Shown here in pieces: positions 10,842 through 21,423 of a DNA stretch of 64,000 bases; the first letter of the stretch is position 1, and each line of letters begins with the position of its first letter. Under the pieces are notes generated by a model. The model ran no database searches, had not been told where the DNA came from, and saw only the letters and a list, made by a program, of their open reading frames with translations. The DNA lies in the NCBI GenBank assembly GCA_026770025.1, contig JAMXDE010000019.1:930001-994000 (forward strand), written 5' to 3'. A program made the translations under genes and the position numbers. Source of the stretch: Craspedostauros australis. Taxonomy: Eukaryota > Bacillariophyta > Bacillariophyceae > Mastogloiales > Achnanthaceae.

Positions 10842-11601
10842 AGTTGCAATATACCATGATGTCACTGAAAAATTGCTGAAAATTGGTATTTTCCCTTCAT
10901 GTCCCCATTGACCGGTGACCGAATTGTCTGTACTACCACCAGTACACACGATTGAGCAACAAATGGACAGGCACTCTACCTCCAAAAGAGACTACATATG
11001 TGAAGGCATCTGTCTGCAAGAATACAAGTGCATGGCTCATCCTGCATGCACAGTTGATGCTTCTCACTTGCCTCTTTGCCATGTGTTCCAAGATTACATA
11101 TGTATGAAACTGACATCTTCCATGCAGGATGTGCCGGTCTTGGATCAAAAGCAAGACTATCCTGCAAAATTGGAACAAGACTAAGACATGGAACACTTGC
11201 ACCTTCACTCCAACAATTGGAGAATCAGCTCTCAAACCTGCCAAGAGCGATGAAGCATCGTGGTTTCATCGCCTGGGGATTGTGGAGCGATTTTTCAAAT
11301 GTACAAGACCATGAACAGCGACAACCAACAGCAGAGCAGTGTGATGACCAGCCCATCTCGTTTTCCTCTCCAACCTTCAACCAAAACAATCTCATAAAAA
11401 CAACAATCTTACAAAACTCAAGCTTTACAACCACCAAATCAACTCAAAACACATTCTCAATCGTCTCATCTACGTTCGTGGTCACACTACGTTTAACCGC
11501 GCTGACGTTGGCAGTTTCACTTCCCCTTTTGACCTGCCAAAGTCCGACACTGGGAGGCAAAGCCGGACACAACCAGACTTCTTTTGCCCTCTATTCTCGC
11601 T
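10842..11601 (+). repeat. 3' LTR of copia element 1
   Basis: This is the second copy of the 760-bp repeat, preceded by the purine tract GAGAGGGAG (10833-10841) and followed by the GGTTT target duplication. It is identical by eye to the 5' LTR. Confidence 0.95.
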
Positions 11602-11606
11602 GGTTT

Positions 11607-13351
11607 GTTCACGAGTTCGAGAATCTGTTTTTCGTTGGTCGGAGGCAAAACATGATGCCGACTGCCGCACAGACGATCAGACGGACATTGCTTGGGTGCT
11701 CACAACATGGTCAACCCGCAGTGTCAGCGTGTGCAGCTGCCCCAACTGCTCTTCCCCCACTCATTCTCGTTTCACTGCGTACAGGATTATGATGGTGAAG
11801 GCATTACTTCCAATGGACAGGGGATAATCGAGTATAATAGCTTCTGAAAGAGCAAGGCAACGATGGAGAATGGGGTTGACATCCTCAGTCTCGTGCATTG
11901 CCGTGTTGTACTGTGGCGAATGTTCTTGTTCACATTTGGTCGATCTCAGTCGTTCAATCCAACCCATGTCGAACAAACTGTCCCACGTCTTTGAAGGAAA
12001 TCATTTATGAAGTATTGAAGTACATGTGGTCTTCTGGGTGGCAGTGAGTAAGCTGGAGAAGAAGCAATGGTGGAACCCCTTTAATCGCCATCAATCCAAA
12101 GCGAGAGTGTCCATTTTAAATATTGGCTCGCGCAACCTCATTAACGTTACTCGTGTTCCATGGCAACGATCTACGCAATTTCTACTACTGAAAAATGTGA
12201 ACGTTTGAAATTCAAATTTGAAATTTCCGGATGGCTCCCGTATTTTGTCATTGACATTCGTAAAACGTCATCATCAGTATTCCGTGTCCAATCACTTCGT
12301 CTCACCATCACGACGTATGTGGGTGCACGGACAGACAGTAGCTGGTTCTCGCAAAGCATTCGAACTCAACAAATTCACTCGCATCGTTCGGTGAGAGGCG
12401 TTGGGTGGACCAACAGATTCGTCCCACCGACACCGTCAACAATAGAAACTGAACAACAACGCAATTGCATCCAGCACAGCAAGTCAACCAGGGCCACAGG
12501 TCAACATGATCATCAACAACGACTCCATTGCGGCCGCCGAAGATATGGTCAGTGTGTGCCTAGCAGAATGACACTACGTAGTTCAGTATCGACAGCATCG
12601 TCGACGACCATGAGACACCACCATCTCATGAACACACCAGCGGAGAAATCTACCAAGCTACTCCACCAACGCCTATGCAGCATCGTCAGCGGATGCAGCA
12701 ACCATCGTCAACACTTTGTACCGACACACAAGGAATACAAGTATGGTTGAAGGGCAATGGTGGATCTGGAGCTGCATCTCCTTGCACTCCCACTGCGAGC
12801 CAAATTCTCATCCTCTATGATGTCGCTGGGCAAAGGGCAGTGAAAAGCAGTTGGCAATGCACAACGAGCTGCAAGCGCTGTGAATCAGGGCAACAACAAC
12901 CTCAACAACACTGACATCACAGCGGCAAGGACAATGCTCAGTGAGTTGGTGCATTCAAAGCCTTGTGGATGGCTGCACATTGAGCCTGTGGAATGAACAT
13001 CACAGTAGTCTTCAGAAGTTGTATATTCGGCTGATGGTATTGGAGCGAAACCAGTCACGAGGGCTCGGATGAGTCACGAACAGCAGCGAGCACAACAGCC
13101 ACAGAAACGAGCACGAAAGGTGCAACACAGAGAAAAGGACATCAGAGCGATGCAGCACGAAACAGACACAATCTGTCAAACAATGCATTAGATACGAACT
13201 TATACCCAACTACCGTCTCCGTTTCAATAGATGGTCAATAGCAGAGCATCTGGCTGGAAGCAACTGATGGGCAGAGAGCACAGCATACAGTACAGATCTC
13301 ATCAGTGCATGTTGCAACAGACGGAGAGCACCGCATCCCATCAAAAGCATG
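11607..13351. other. 1.7 kb between the two young copia elements, no supported gene
   Basis: Short protein-like pieces rich in Asn, Gln and Ala occur on the plus strand (about 12,500-12,990), interrupted by stops in all frames. A near-palindromic A/T stretch (TTTGAAATTCAAATTTGAAA) lies near 12,207. I see no intact gene. The interval may be part of the same decayed region as 20.1-22.2 kb, now split by element 2. Confidence 0.4.
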
Positions 13352-13356
13352 AAAGG

Positions 13357-13889
13357 TATTAGCACAACGCTTTATTCACCTGATTCGTTTTCTGATTAGT
13401 CTGTCCTTGTATGTGCTGAAACGATGCTTTACTCCGACACATGCTTTTTGGCATAAGAGGGACACACTAGAGAGAACATCAGAGATTCGGTCTGGCCACC
13501 ACCCGGCAAACATATGATGCCCAATTCGACCTGATATACTTCCCAACTAAACCTGAAATGACAACACACCCGACGACCTCAAGCATCATCAATGGAATGT
13601 AGAATCGACAGAGCCATGGAACGGTGATGAGTGACGTCGACACAGAAGACATCATCGCCACATCATGGGTCATCTCCACATCAGAACAAGATCGGATTCG
13701 AGGTGCAATGACTGAGAGCTGACCTTGAAGACAACAACACGAGATACAACTCAATGAAGATAACATAGAACCAGAAGTCACTCAACCCAAACAGTGTCTT
13801 CACTCAACAGCTCGTCACCCTCGTCCTGAAAGACTTGATCTCTCTTGAAGGACTCGTGTGATTTCGCTGTGTACGATAACGAGATAACA
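13357..13889 (+). repeat. 5' LTR of copia element 2
   Basis: This 533-bp direct repeat pairs with 19568-20100 (offset 6211 bp), with a single difference on reading both. A 28-bp block at 13538-13565 recurs with one mismatch in the LTR of the old copia element 3 (43175-43202), and weaker similarity continues after it. Confidence 0.95.
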
Positions 13890-13902
13890 GATTAACAGTC
13901 GC
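13890..13902 (+). other. primer binding site, half-tRNA type (tRNA-Asn)
   Basis: GATTAACAGTCGC directly follows the 5' LTR. Its complement GCGACUGUUAAUC fits the anticodon arm of eukaryotic tRNA-Asn (anticodon GUU), recalled from the yeast tRNA. The inferred primer 3' end is tRNA position 40, the same geometry as in element 1. Confidence 0.7.
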
Positions 13903-14043
13903 AAGCACTACGTCCTGACCTGACTGAGTGACCCCCCCCTCCAACCCACCGAGCTGATCCCATCAGCACCGAACCGATTGCATCACGTGACGACGTGAAG
14001 CAAGAACCGAACAACAACAAGAGCCTCCCAAGGCAGCGCACAC

Positions 14044-14140
14044 GAACACACCGAGCACAGCGTATCCGCTTCTCCGTGACGAACCGAACAAACTGAACAC
14101 ACCGAGCACAGCGTATCCGCTTCTCCGTGACGAACCGAAC
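14044..14140 (+). repeat. tandem duplication in the leader of element 2
   Basis: A 46-bp unit beginning GAACACACCGAGCACAGCG is at 14044-14089 and again at 14095-14140 (period 51), just upstream of the gag-pol start. Confidence 0.9.
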
Positions 14141-14148
14141 CGAACAAG

Positions 14149-17100
14149 ATGACAGAACCCACCGACCCCATCACCGTACTGAACCACGTCCTCAAAGCCG
14201 TGGGTATCTCCGACGACTCCGACCATCGCCGCGTTATCATCGACGCAGCGGTGGAGAACGTTGACGACCTCACCTTCCTCACCAAGGAAGACCTCGACGG
14301 TCTTCATCGCGACATCACTCCCACCACGGGAGACCCATACTCATGCCGATTGACCGCGTTGCACATTCGCAAGATCCTCGCACTCCCAATGTGGCATGAC
14401 GCGCAAGCTGGCGACGGCGACTCAGTCTGGCTTGACCTGAATGCTGCGAGGCTCCAGACCTTCATGAGAGCTGAACTCAAGAAGCGCGTGGATGCCTCCA
14501 TGCCGACACCCGAACCCACCATGTCATCCATGGTGACACCACCACCACCACCACCTGAACCTGTCTCTGATGGAGCCGCTGCCTTCGACAAGGGCATCAA
14601 GTGGAACCTCAGCGACTATCCGATCCTGAAGAGCGATGATCAGTTCATGATCTTCGACCGACGTCTCCGAGCCACCGCTGCAGCGCACGGTGTGAAGAAC
14701 GTCGTGGACACCGAGTACCTCCCGACCCAAGACGAGGCTGAGCTGTTCGACAAACAGCGCACCTTCCTTTTCTACGTCTTGACCCACTGTCTCAGGACCA
14801 CGAAGAGCCGCAACTGTCTCCAAGCATACGCCGATGACGAGAACGGTCATGGGGTGTATACCATGCTCCGTGAAGAGTATGCAACCGGAGTAGCCGCAGC
14901 CAACAAGGCTCAGCTGATCCAAGAGGAGATCCGGAACCTCAAGCTGAACCACTCCTGGAACGGCAGCCGCGAAGCCTTCGTGAATAGCTGGCTCAGCAAG
15001 ATCAACGACCTCGAAGAGATTCAGGATGCACCTGTCTCTGAGGACTGGAAGCTCCAGTGGCTCAAGGAGGCCATCACCCCTGATGCTGACCTCTTCCGTT
15101 CCCTTGACGACGCCGATGCTCTCCAGAGTAACTTGGCGTTGGCAACAGGAAAGACCAACTTCAGGTTGGACTTCGATGCCTTCCTTGGCGTTGTTCGCAG
15201 ATCCGCACAGCGCAACGATCTCCGCGTCCCACGCAACAAGACCAAGCGCAGAGTCAATAACACAAACAAGGAAGCAAGTAACAACGAGAAGAAGACCAAC
15301 CAATCCAAGAACAAGAACACGAACAAACGAATCCCAGACAACGAATGGAAGCAAATGACCTGGGATCAGAAGAAGGCCCACATGCAGTCCAAGGGTACTT
15401 GGGACCCCAAGTACACCAGGGATGCATCGAACAAAGAGGCCAACAAGACATCCACAACTGGCAATGGGGGTGGTGGGCAAACCAAGTCCGCCTCGACCTC
15501 AGGCAGCCCCGGTTCTGACGAACTCCCCGGCGATGCCATCAAGCGCATGTTGGCCAATGCCACGACCAACGCCAACACTTCCGACGAAATCACCATCCAG
15601 GGCAAGATCTACCGTGCTGTCCAGGCCACAGTCCTGCAATACAGCTTCAACAAGACCGATGTTGCAAAGTCCGGTTCCCTGATCGACAGCGGTGCGAATG
15701 GAGGATTGGCAGGCGATGATGTGACTGTCATCAGCCGCACCAACCACACCGCCGACATCAGCGGAATTGGAGACACCGCAATCGTCAACCTGGACATCGG
15801 AACGGTCGCTGGACTCGTCATGTCCACCGAAGGACCTATCATCGCGAAGTTCCACCAATACGCCCTCTATGGCAAGGGCAAGACGATTCACTCGACGAAT
15901 CAGCTCGGTGCCTTCGGTCTCGATGTCAACGAGCGTCCTCGCGAACTCCCTGGAGGGAGACAGACAATCATCGTGCCTGATGGGCATGTGATCCCTCTCT
16001 CCATCCGACAGGGCCTGTCCTACATGGACATGAGGCCTCCCACACGCAAGGAGATTGACACGTACCCTCACGTGGATTTCACTGCCGACGAAGAGTGGGA
16101 CCCATCCACTCTCGACCACGAGTTCACTTTGCTGGACGGGACCTCCGATGGTGCCCCAGATGACGGCGTCCACTCACCGGACTCCATCGAAGTGTTCACC
16201 AGTGAGACTGGTGACCCAACGCAGGGCGCTATCACCCGCGCCAAGCCGACGATCGACTATGAGGCCCTCCGTCCATACTTCGGATGGATCCCGGCCAGAA
16301 GAGTCCAAGACACTCTCAAGTGCACGTCCCAATGGTACCGCACCTCCGAGCGATTCACCATGAGAAAGCACTTCAAGACCAGATTCCCTGCCGCGAACGT
16401 GGACAGACTCCACGAGACTGTTGCCATGGACACGTTGTTCTCTGACACACCTGCACACGACGATGGTGTGCCAGGCCATGGTGGCAGCACGATGATGCAA
16501 GTATACGTGGCCGTGGATTCTCGCTTCACCGCAGGATTCCCCATGACATCGGAGAAGCAAGTCGCTTCCACTCTCCAAGACTTCATCCGGCGTCATGGAG
16601 CTCCTGACCTCCTGATGTCCGATAACGCGAAATCCGAGATCGGATTCAAGGTCCAAGACATCCTCCGACAGTACTCCATCGCTGACCATCAGAGCGAACC
16701 GGAGCACCAGCACCAGAATGCCGCAGAGAGGCGTATCCAAGACATCAAGCGCATGACAAACGGCATCATGGATAGGACGGGCACACCTGCTCGCTTCTGG
16801 CTCATCTGCACCATGTATGTCATTGTGCTATTCAACCACTTGGCTCAGCGCACGGCAGGTAACGTCACGCCGATGCAGGCAGCCTACGGACACCGTCCCG
16901 ATGTAAGCAAGTTCCTTGCCTACCGATGGTGGCAACCGGTGTACTACCGCGTGGAGAAACCTGGCTTTCCCAGCCAGTCCAAGGAGCGAAAGGGGAGGTG
17001 GGCCGGACCCTGCCTCCACAAGGGTGACGAACTCACCTTCTGGGTGTTGGACGATGACACCCAACAACTCCTCCCACGATCCTCGATCCGCGCAGCCGAC

Positions 17101-19542
17101 AAGCACGGCTCCCGCAACCTGCGTGTCGACTTTCCCCTGGCCGACGTTGGGGAGGAAGACGGCTCGGACACGAACCCACCTGATGATGGGGAGCTTGACG
17201 ACGACGTCCCAGTGCCTGATGGAATGCAACCAGTTGTCCATTCCCTCGGCGACGCCGTTCTTTTCGCTTCTGCGGAGTCCGATCCTGGAACGGCGGACAT
17301 GGCAAGAGTCTCCATCCCTCGATTCACACCAGAGGATCTCATCGGCAAGACCTTCCTGTACGACCGTGACGGACAGAGAGTCAAGGCCGAAGTCATCCAA
17401 CGCGTCAACGATGCAGATGCTGCGAACCACCAGCGAATCAAGATGTTGCTCGCCTTCGACGATGGAGCCACCAACGAACTCATCTCCTACATCCAGCTGT
17501 CCGACATCATCGAACAGCAGCTCGAACGCAACGAAGACAACGAAGACGGAGTATGGGGATTCCAAGGCATCATCGGCCACGAAGGACCTCTCGCTCCAAA
17601 CGCCAAGACCTACAAGGGGTCCCGATACAATGTCATTGTACAATGGGATGACGGATCAACAACATCCGAACCACTCTCCACCATGTTGCAAGATGATCCT
17701 GTATCATGTGCGGCATACGGCCGAAAGAACGGATTGCTCGATCAGCCTGGATGGAAACGGCTGAAGAAGCTCTCTGACCGACAGGCTCGAATGGAGCGCA
17801 AGACCTCCATCAACAAGGCCAAGAAACACACCAACGCACCCATCTACCAGTTTGGTGTTCAGGTACCACGCAATCACCAAGAAGCCGTACGCCTCGACAA
17901 ACGCAACGGCAACACGCTCTGGGCAGATGCAGAACGTACCGAGATGGAACAGCTCTTCGGATATGAGACATTCCGATCGCTCGGTAAGACCAAGACCGTT
18001 CCAGACGGATACCAACAGATCCGGCTGCAATGGGTCTACGCGGTCAAGCACGACCTCCGACACCGAGCACGATGTGTGGCAGGTGGCCACTTGACGGATC
18101 CATGCAAGGACTCCTCCTACGCCGGAGTTGTCAGCTTGCAGTCACTCCGAATCGCCCTACTCGCTGGCGAACTGAACGGACTCAAGACCATGGTCGGCGA
18201 CATTGGAAACGCCTACCTGGAGGCATACACGAAGGAAAAGATCTGCTTCGTAGCCGGCGACGAGTTCGGGGAGCACGCAGGCCACATGCTCACGATTGTC
18301 AAGGCGCTCTACGGCCTCCGGACATCCGGAGCTCGCTTCCACGAAGCGCTGGCAGATACCCTCCGAGACATGGGCTTCCAACAGTGCAGGTCTGACCCCG
18401 ATGTATGGATGCGTGATGCAGGTCCGCATTGGGAATACGTATGTGTATACGTGGACGATCTCATGGCGGTCATGTCTGACCCACGCTCCTTCTTCGACAC
18501 TCTCACTTCGCAGTACGGCTACAAGCTCAAGGGCGTCGGCCCCATCTCCTACCATCTAGGAGCAGACTTTGGAAGAGACAACGACGGCACAATGAAAATC
18601 AGCGCGCGTTCCTACATCAAACGCATGCTCACGAACTACGAACAGATGTTCGACGGACCACCCAACAAGACCAGCTGCCCCATGGACAAAGACGACAGTC
18701 CTGAGCTCGATACGACACCCGAGCTCGGGGAGATCGATCGAACCAAGTACATGTCGTTGATCGGAGCACTCCAATGGTGTGTGTCTCTGGGAAGGATCGA
18801 CATACATGTGGCGGTCATGACTCTCTCCCGTTTCCGTGCATCACCAAGAGCAGGACACATGGACAGAGTGAAACGCATCTACGGGTACCTTCGCAAATAC
18901 CCAGACGCCTCCATCCGCTTCCGAACCGGAATCCCCAACCATGAAGAACACTACGACATCCCACAGCACGAATGGATGTATTCTGTGTACGGACCCAACC
19001 GAGAGGAGCTGCCGGCGGATGCACCAACAGCCAAAGGCAAACCCGTACGTACCACGACTTTCGTTGATGCAAATCTCATGCACTGCAAGGTGACTGGGAA
19101 ATCAGCAACTGGTATCGTGCATCTCATCAACCAAACACCCATCGAATGGTTCTCGAAGCGACAGTCCACCGTGGAAACGGCCACCTACGGATCAGAATTC
19201 GTAGCAGCACGGTTGGCAACCGAACAAATCCTATCCATCCGCCTGATGCTGTGCGAAATGGGAATACCTGTGGATGGCCCAAGCTGGCTCTTTGGTGACA
19301 ACCAGAGCGTAGTCACATCCTCCACCATCCCAACCAGTGTACTATCCAAGAGACACAACGCGCTGGCCTACCACCGAGTCCGATCGGCCATCGCTGCTGG
19401 GACGATGTACTTCATCAAGATCAAGGGAAACCAGAACATCGCCGACATCCTCACGAAATTCCTTCCACGATCGGTTTTCTGGGACCTCATCCAACCACTG
19501 TTGTTCTGGAAGGGCAACACCGATCCCAATCACAACAAGTGA
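14149..19542 (+). CDS. Gag-Pol polyprotein of copia element 2
   Basis: A 1797-residue single frame. Gag occupies about residues 1-480 and has no CCHC zinc knuckle that I can find; its end is Lys/Asn/Gly/Ser-rich. The protease has D513-S-G-A. Integrase has D760, D825 and E860 (last spacing x34). Residues about 1133-1200, between integrase and reverse transcriptase, form a compact block with a V-x-W-D-D-G-S-T motif followed by an EPL segment, reminiscent of a chromodomain fold. Reverse transcriptase carries YVDD near 1434. RNase H carries a VDAN start and a GDNQS segment near the end. The element looks whole. The ATG at 14149 is the first after the leader repeats. Confidence 0.95.
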   Translation: MTEPTDPITVLNHVLKAVGISDDSDHRRVIIDAAVENVDDLTFLTKEDLDGLHRDITPTTGDPYSCRLTALHIRKILALPMWHDAQAGDGDSVWLDLNAARLQTFMRAELKKRVDASMPTPEPTMSSMVTPPPPPPEPVSDGAAAFDKGIKWNLSDYPILKSDDQFMIFDRRLRATAAAHGVKNVVDTEYLPTQDEAELFDKQRTFLFYVLTHCLRTTKSRNCLQAYADDENGHGVYTMLREEYATGVAAANKAQLIQEEIRNLKLNHSWNGSREAFVNSWLSKINDLEEIQDAPVSEDWKLQWLKEAITPDADLFRSLDDADALQSNLALATGKTNFRLDFDAFLGVVRRSAQRNDLRVPRNKTKRRVNNTNKEASNNEKKTNQSKNKNTNKRIPDNEWKQMTWDQKKAHMQSKGTWDPKYTRDASNKEANKTSTTGNGGGGQTKSASTSGSPGSDELPGDAIKRMLANATTNANTSDEITIQGKIYRAVQATVLQYSFNKTDVAKSGSLIDSGANGGLAGDDVTVISRTNHTADISGIGDTAIVNLDIGTVAGLVMSTEGPIIAKFHQYALYGKGKTIHSTNQLGAFGLDVNERPRELPGGRQTIIVPDGHVIPLSIRQGLSYMDMRPPTRKEIDTYPHVDFTADEEWDPSTLDHEFTLLDGTSDGAPDDGVHSPDSIEVFTSETGDPTQGAITRAKPTIDYEALRPYFGWIPARRVQDTLKCTSQWYRTSERFTMRKHFKTRFPAANVDRLHETVAMDTLFSDTPAHDDGVPGHGGSTMMQVYVAVDSRFTAGFPMTSEKQVASTLQDFIRRHGAPDLLMSDNAKSEIGFKVQDILRQYSIADHQSEPEHQHQNAAERRIQDIKRMTNGIMDRTGTPARFWLICTMYVIVLFNHLAQRTAGNVTPMQAAYGHRPDVSKFLAYRWWQPVYYRVEKPGFPSQSKERKGRWAGPCLHKGDELTFWVLDDDTQQLLPRSSIRAADKHGSRNLRVDFPLADVGEEDGSDTNPPDDGELDDDVPVPDGMQPVVHSLGDAVLFASAESDPGTADMARVSIPRFTPEDLIGKTFLYDRDGQRVKAEVIQRVNDADAANHQRIKMLLAFDDGATNELISYIQLSDIIEQQLERNEDNEDGVWGFQGIIGHEGPLAPNAKTYKGSRYNVIVQWDDGSTTSEPLSTMLQDDPVSCAAYGRKNGLLDQPGWKRLKKLSDRQARMERKTSINKAKKHTNAPIYQFGVQVPRNHQEAVRLDKRNGNTLWADAERTEMEQLFGYETFRSLGKTKTVPDGYQQIRLQWVYAVKHDLRHRARCVAGGHLTDPCKDSSYAGVVSLQSLRIALLAGELNGLKTMVGDIGNAYLEAYTKEKICFVAGDEFGEHAGHMLTIVKALYGLRTSGARFHEALADTLRDMGFQQCRSDPDVWMRDAGPHWEYVCVYVDDLMAVMSDPRSFFDTLTSQYGYKLKGVGPISYHLGADFGRDNDGTMKISARSYIKRMLTNYEQMFDGPPNKTSCPMDKDDSPELDTTPELGEIDRTKYMSLIGALQWCVSLGRIDIHVAVMTLSRFRASPRAGHMDRVKRIYGYLRKYPDASIRFRTGIPNHEEHYDIPQHEWMYSVYGPNREELPADAPTAKGKPVRTTTFVDANLMHCKVTGKSATGIVHLINQTPIEWFSKRQSTVETATYGSEFVAARLATEQILSIRLMLCEMGIPVDGPSWLFGDNQSVVTSSTIPTSVLSKRHNALAYHRVRSAIAAGTMYFIKIKGNQNIADILTKFLPRSVFWDLIQPLLFWKGNTDPNHNK

Positions 19543-19567
19543 CTGCGAAAAGATACGTTTCGGGGAG

Positions 19568-20100
19568 TATTAGCACAACGCTTTATTCACCTGATTCGTT
19601 TTCTGATTAGTCTGTCCTTGTATGTGCTGAAACGATGCTTTACTCCGACACATGCTTTTTGGCATAAGAGGGACACACTAGAGAGAACATCAGAGATTCG
19701 GTCTGGCCACCACCCGGCAAACATATGATGCCCAATTCGACCTGATATACTTCCCAACTAAACCTGAAATGACAACACACCCGACGACCTCAAGCATCAT
19801 CAATGGAATGTGGAATCGACAGAGCCATGGAACGGTGATGAGTGACGTCGACACAGAAGACATCATCGCCACATCATGGGTCATCTCCACATCAGAACAA
19901 GATCGGATTCGAGGTGCAATGACTGAGAGCTGACCTTGAAGACAACAACACGAGATACAACTCAATGAAGATAACATAGAACCAGAAGTCACTCAACCCA
20001 AACAGTGTCTTCACTCAACAGCTCGTCACCCTCGTCCTGAAAGACTTGATCTCTCTTGAAGGACTCGTGTGATTTCGCTGTGTACGATAACGAGATAACA
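19568..20100 (+). repeat. 3' LTR of copia element 2
   Basis: This is the second 533-bp copy, following the purine tract GGGGAG (19562-19567) and followed by the AAAGG duplication. Confidence 0.95.
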
Positions 20101-20105
20101 AAAGG

Positions 20106-21420
20106 TAACATCCGGCAAACACCAACACACATGCTAATCACTGGCACCACACAGAATGCAGAGTGCAGACGGCTTCCTGAAACAACCAACTGATGAGAAG
20201 GCTGCATTCAGCAAGATCCGGGAATACTGTTATTGATCAACAAGTAGTAGGCAGTTTCCAGAAGAAGCAAAAGGGCTTCCAACCACAGCCAATGAATTCA
20301 TACATGGCTCAATATCAAGAAGAGTATCTGGCTTCAACCAGGTACTAGTGGACTAGTAGTGAGCTCCACCACATGACATTTGGCAACCAGTAGTGAAGCA
20401 ATGAAGAACATTCAGAACAAGGAGCATCCAACCACAACCAGATCCACAGAGAAGATCCAACAGGAAGCAACCAGCAGCAGAAAAGGATCAAGCATCGAAT
20501 ATACTGCAAAGTAATTGGCAACAATCAAGAAACTACAAATCCCCAACACCAGAGTACCCAACAAAGACCATAGTACATGCAGCAAAGTATCTCAAATCAA
20601 TCAACAGATCACTCTGCATCATTTGGCAGAGAGCAGAGCCCACAGGTCACAGCTGCAGAGCCTGCAGAGCCCGCAGGGCACATAACAGAGAACACCCGAC
20701 TGAGTTCTGTTGGCTGCAACCAACGAATCAGCAGAGTATTTGGCAACAATCGCTTGTTCTGGTTTGATTTGTCATCACCTACATCAATGCCACTCATTGA
20801 TCATTGTGCTCTAATTGATGTTGCTCCTCTGGCATCCCACGGAATGCTGTCTGATGTGGATGCGCACCCGCACACACTACAGATTCTGCGTGGCTCAAAT
20901 GTCAAACAGCATGAGCATCGTACGATCAACAATTCCATCCACAAAATCCATTCCAAACTGTCGCCGCTCGACGCTCCCAAACGCACGAACAAACCAACAC
21001 AAACGAACACAAATGAATGGGCAGACAAGTGATCACTCCGCACAACAAACAAAATCCACAATTCAGCAGCGCAAATCAACCAACAGACAAGCGACCGAAT
21101 CCACGAATGGCAGAACACACGGAATGGACAAACTGCTGCACCAATAGATGCCAACCAAACATACGATACCGCTCTTTGCATCCAAAGATCTTTTGCAGCA
21201 ATGGTCAACTACTGTGCTCATTGGCTAGTCCCCCACAGTCGTCAATGCCATCAATACCATCAACAACCAACCAAATCCTCCTGCATGTCCAGCGAGAAAT
21301 GGTGGAATGCATGGTACCATCAATGCGCCAAAGCCATCATGTCATACCAAAGGATGCCCACCGTGGCTAAATCACAAAGATCATCTGTGCCTGTGTTGTC
21401 CCTGAGAGTCCGTACCATTC
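20106..21420. other. 1.3 kb without a supported gene
   Basis: The base composition is A/C-rich on the plus strand. A 151-codon frame at 20577-21032 has no domain and reads like low-complexity sequence. Short recurring words (TGGCAACCAG, CAACCA) suggest old repetitive DNA. Confidence 0.35.
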
Positions 21421-21423
21421 CTT

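Larger units (their letters stand above)
2137..11606 (+). mobile_element. young Ty1/copia LTR retrotransposon (element 1) with target duplication
   Basis: The element proper is 2142-11601 (9460 bp), framed by the 5-bp duplication GGTTT at 2137-2141 and 11602-11606. The LTRs are 760 bp each and identical by eye. They begin AG and end CT rather than TG/CA. The parts are: 5' LTR, an initiator tRNA-Met half-tRNA primer site, a leader of about 500 bp, one long gag-pol frame in the order Gag-PR-IN-RT-RNase H (copia order), a purine tract at 10833-10841, and the 3' LTR. It looks whole and, from the identical LTRs, very recently inserted. Confidence 0.95.
13352..20105 (+). mobile_element. young Ty1/copia LTR retrotransposon (element 2) with target duplication
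   Basis: The element proper is 13357-20100 (6744 bp), flanked by AAAGG at 13352-13356 and 20101-20105. The LTRs are 533 bp with one difference seen. Their ends are TATTA...TAACA, an imperfect inverted pair. It has a tRNA-Asn half-tRNA primer site, a leader of about 260 bp with a tandem duplication, one gag-pol frame in copia order, and a short purine tract (19562-19567). It looks whole and recent, slightly older than element 1. Its proteins belong to a clearly different copia lineage from element 1. Confidence 0.95.

Noticed and set aside
14524-15480. 318-codon antisense frame inside copia element 2
   Set aside because: It is a shadow of the gag-pol frame: Leu/Val-rich by reverse complement of the sense codons, with no motif.
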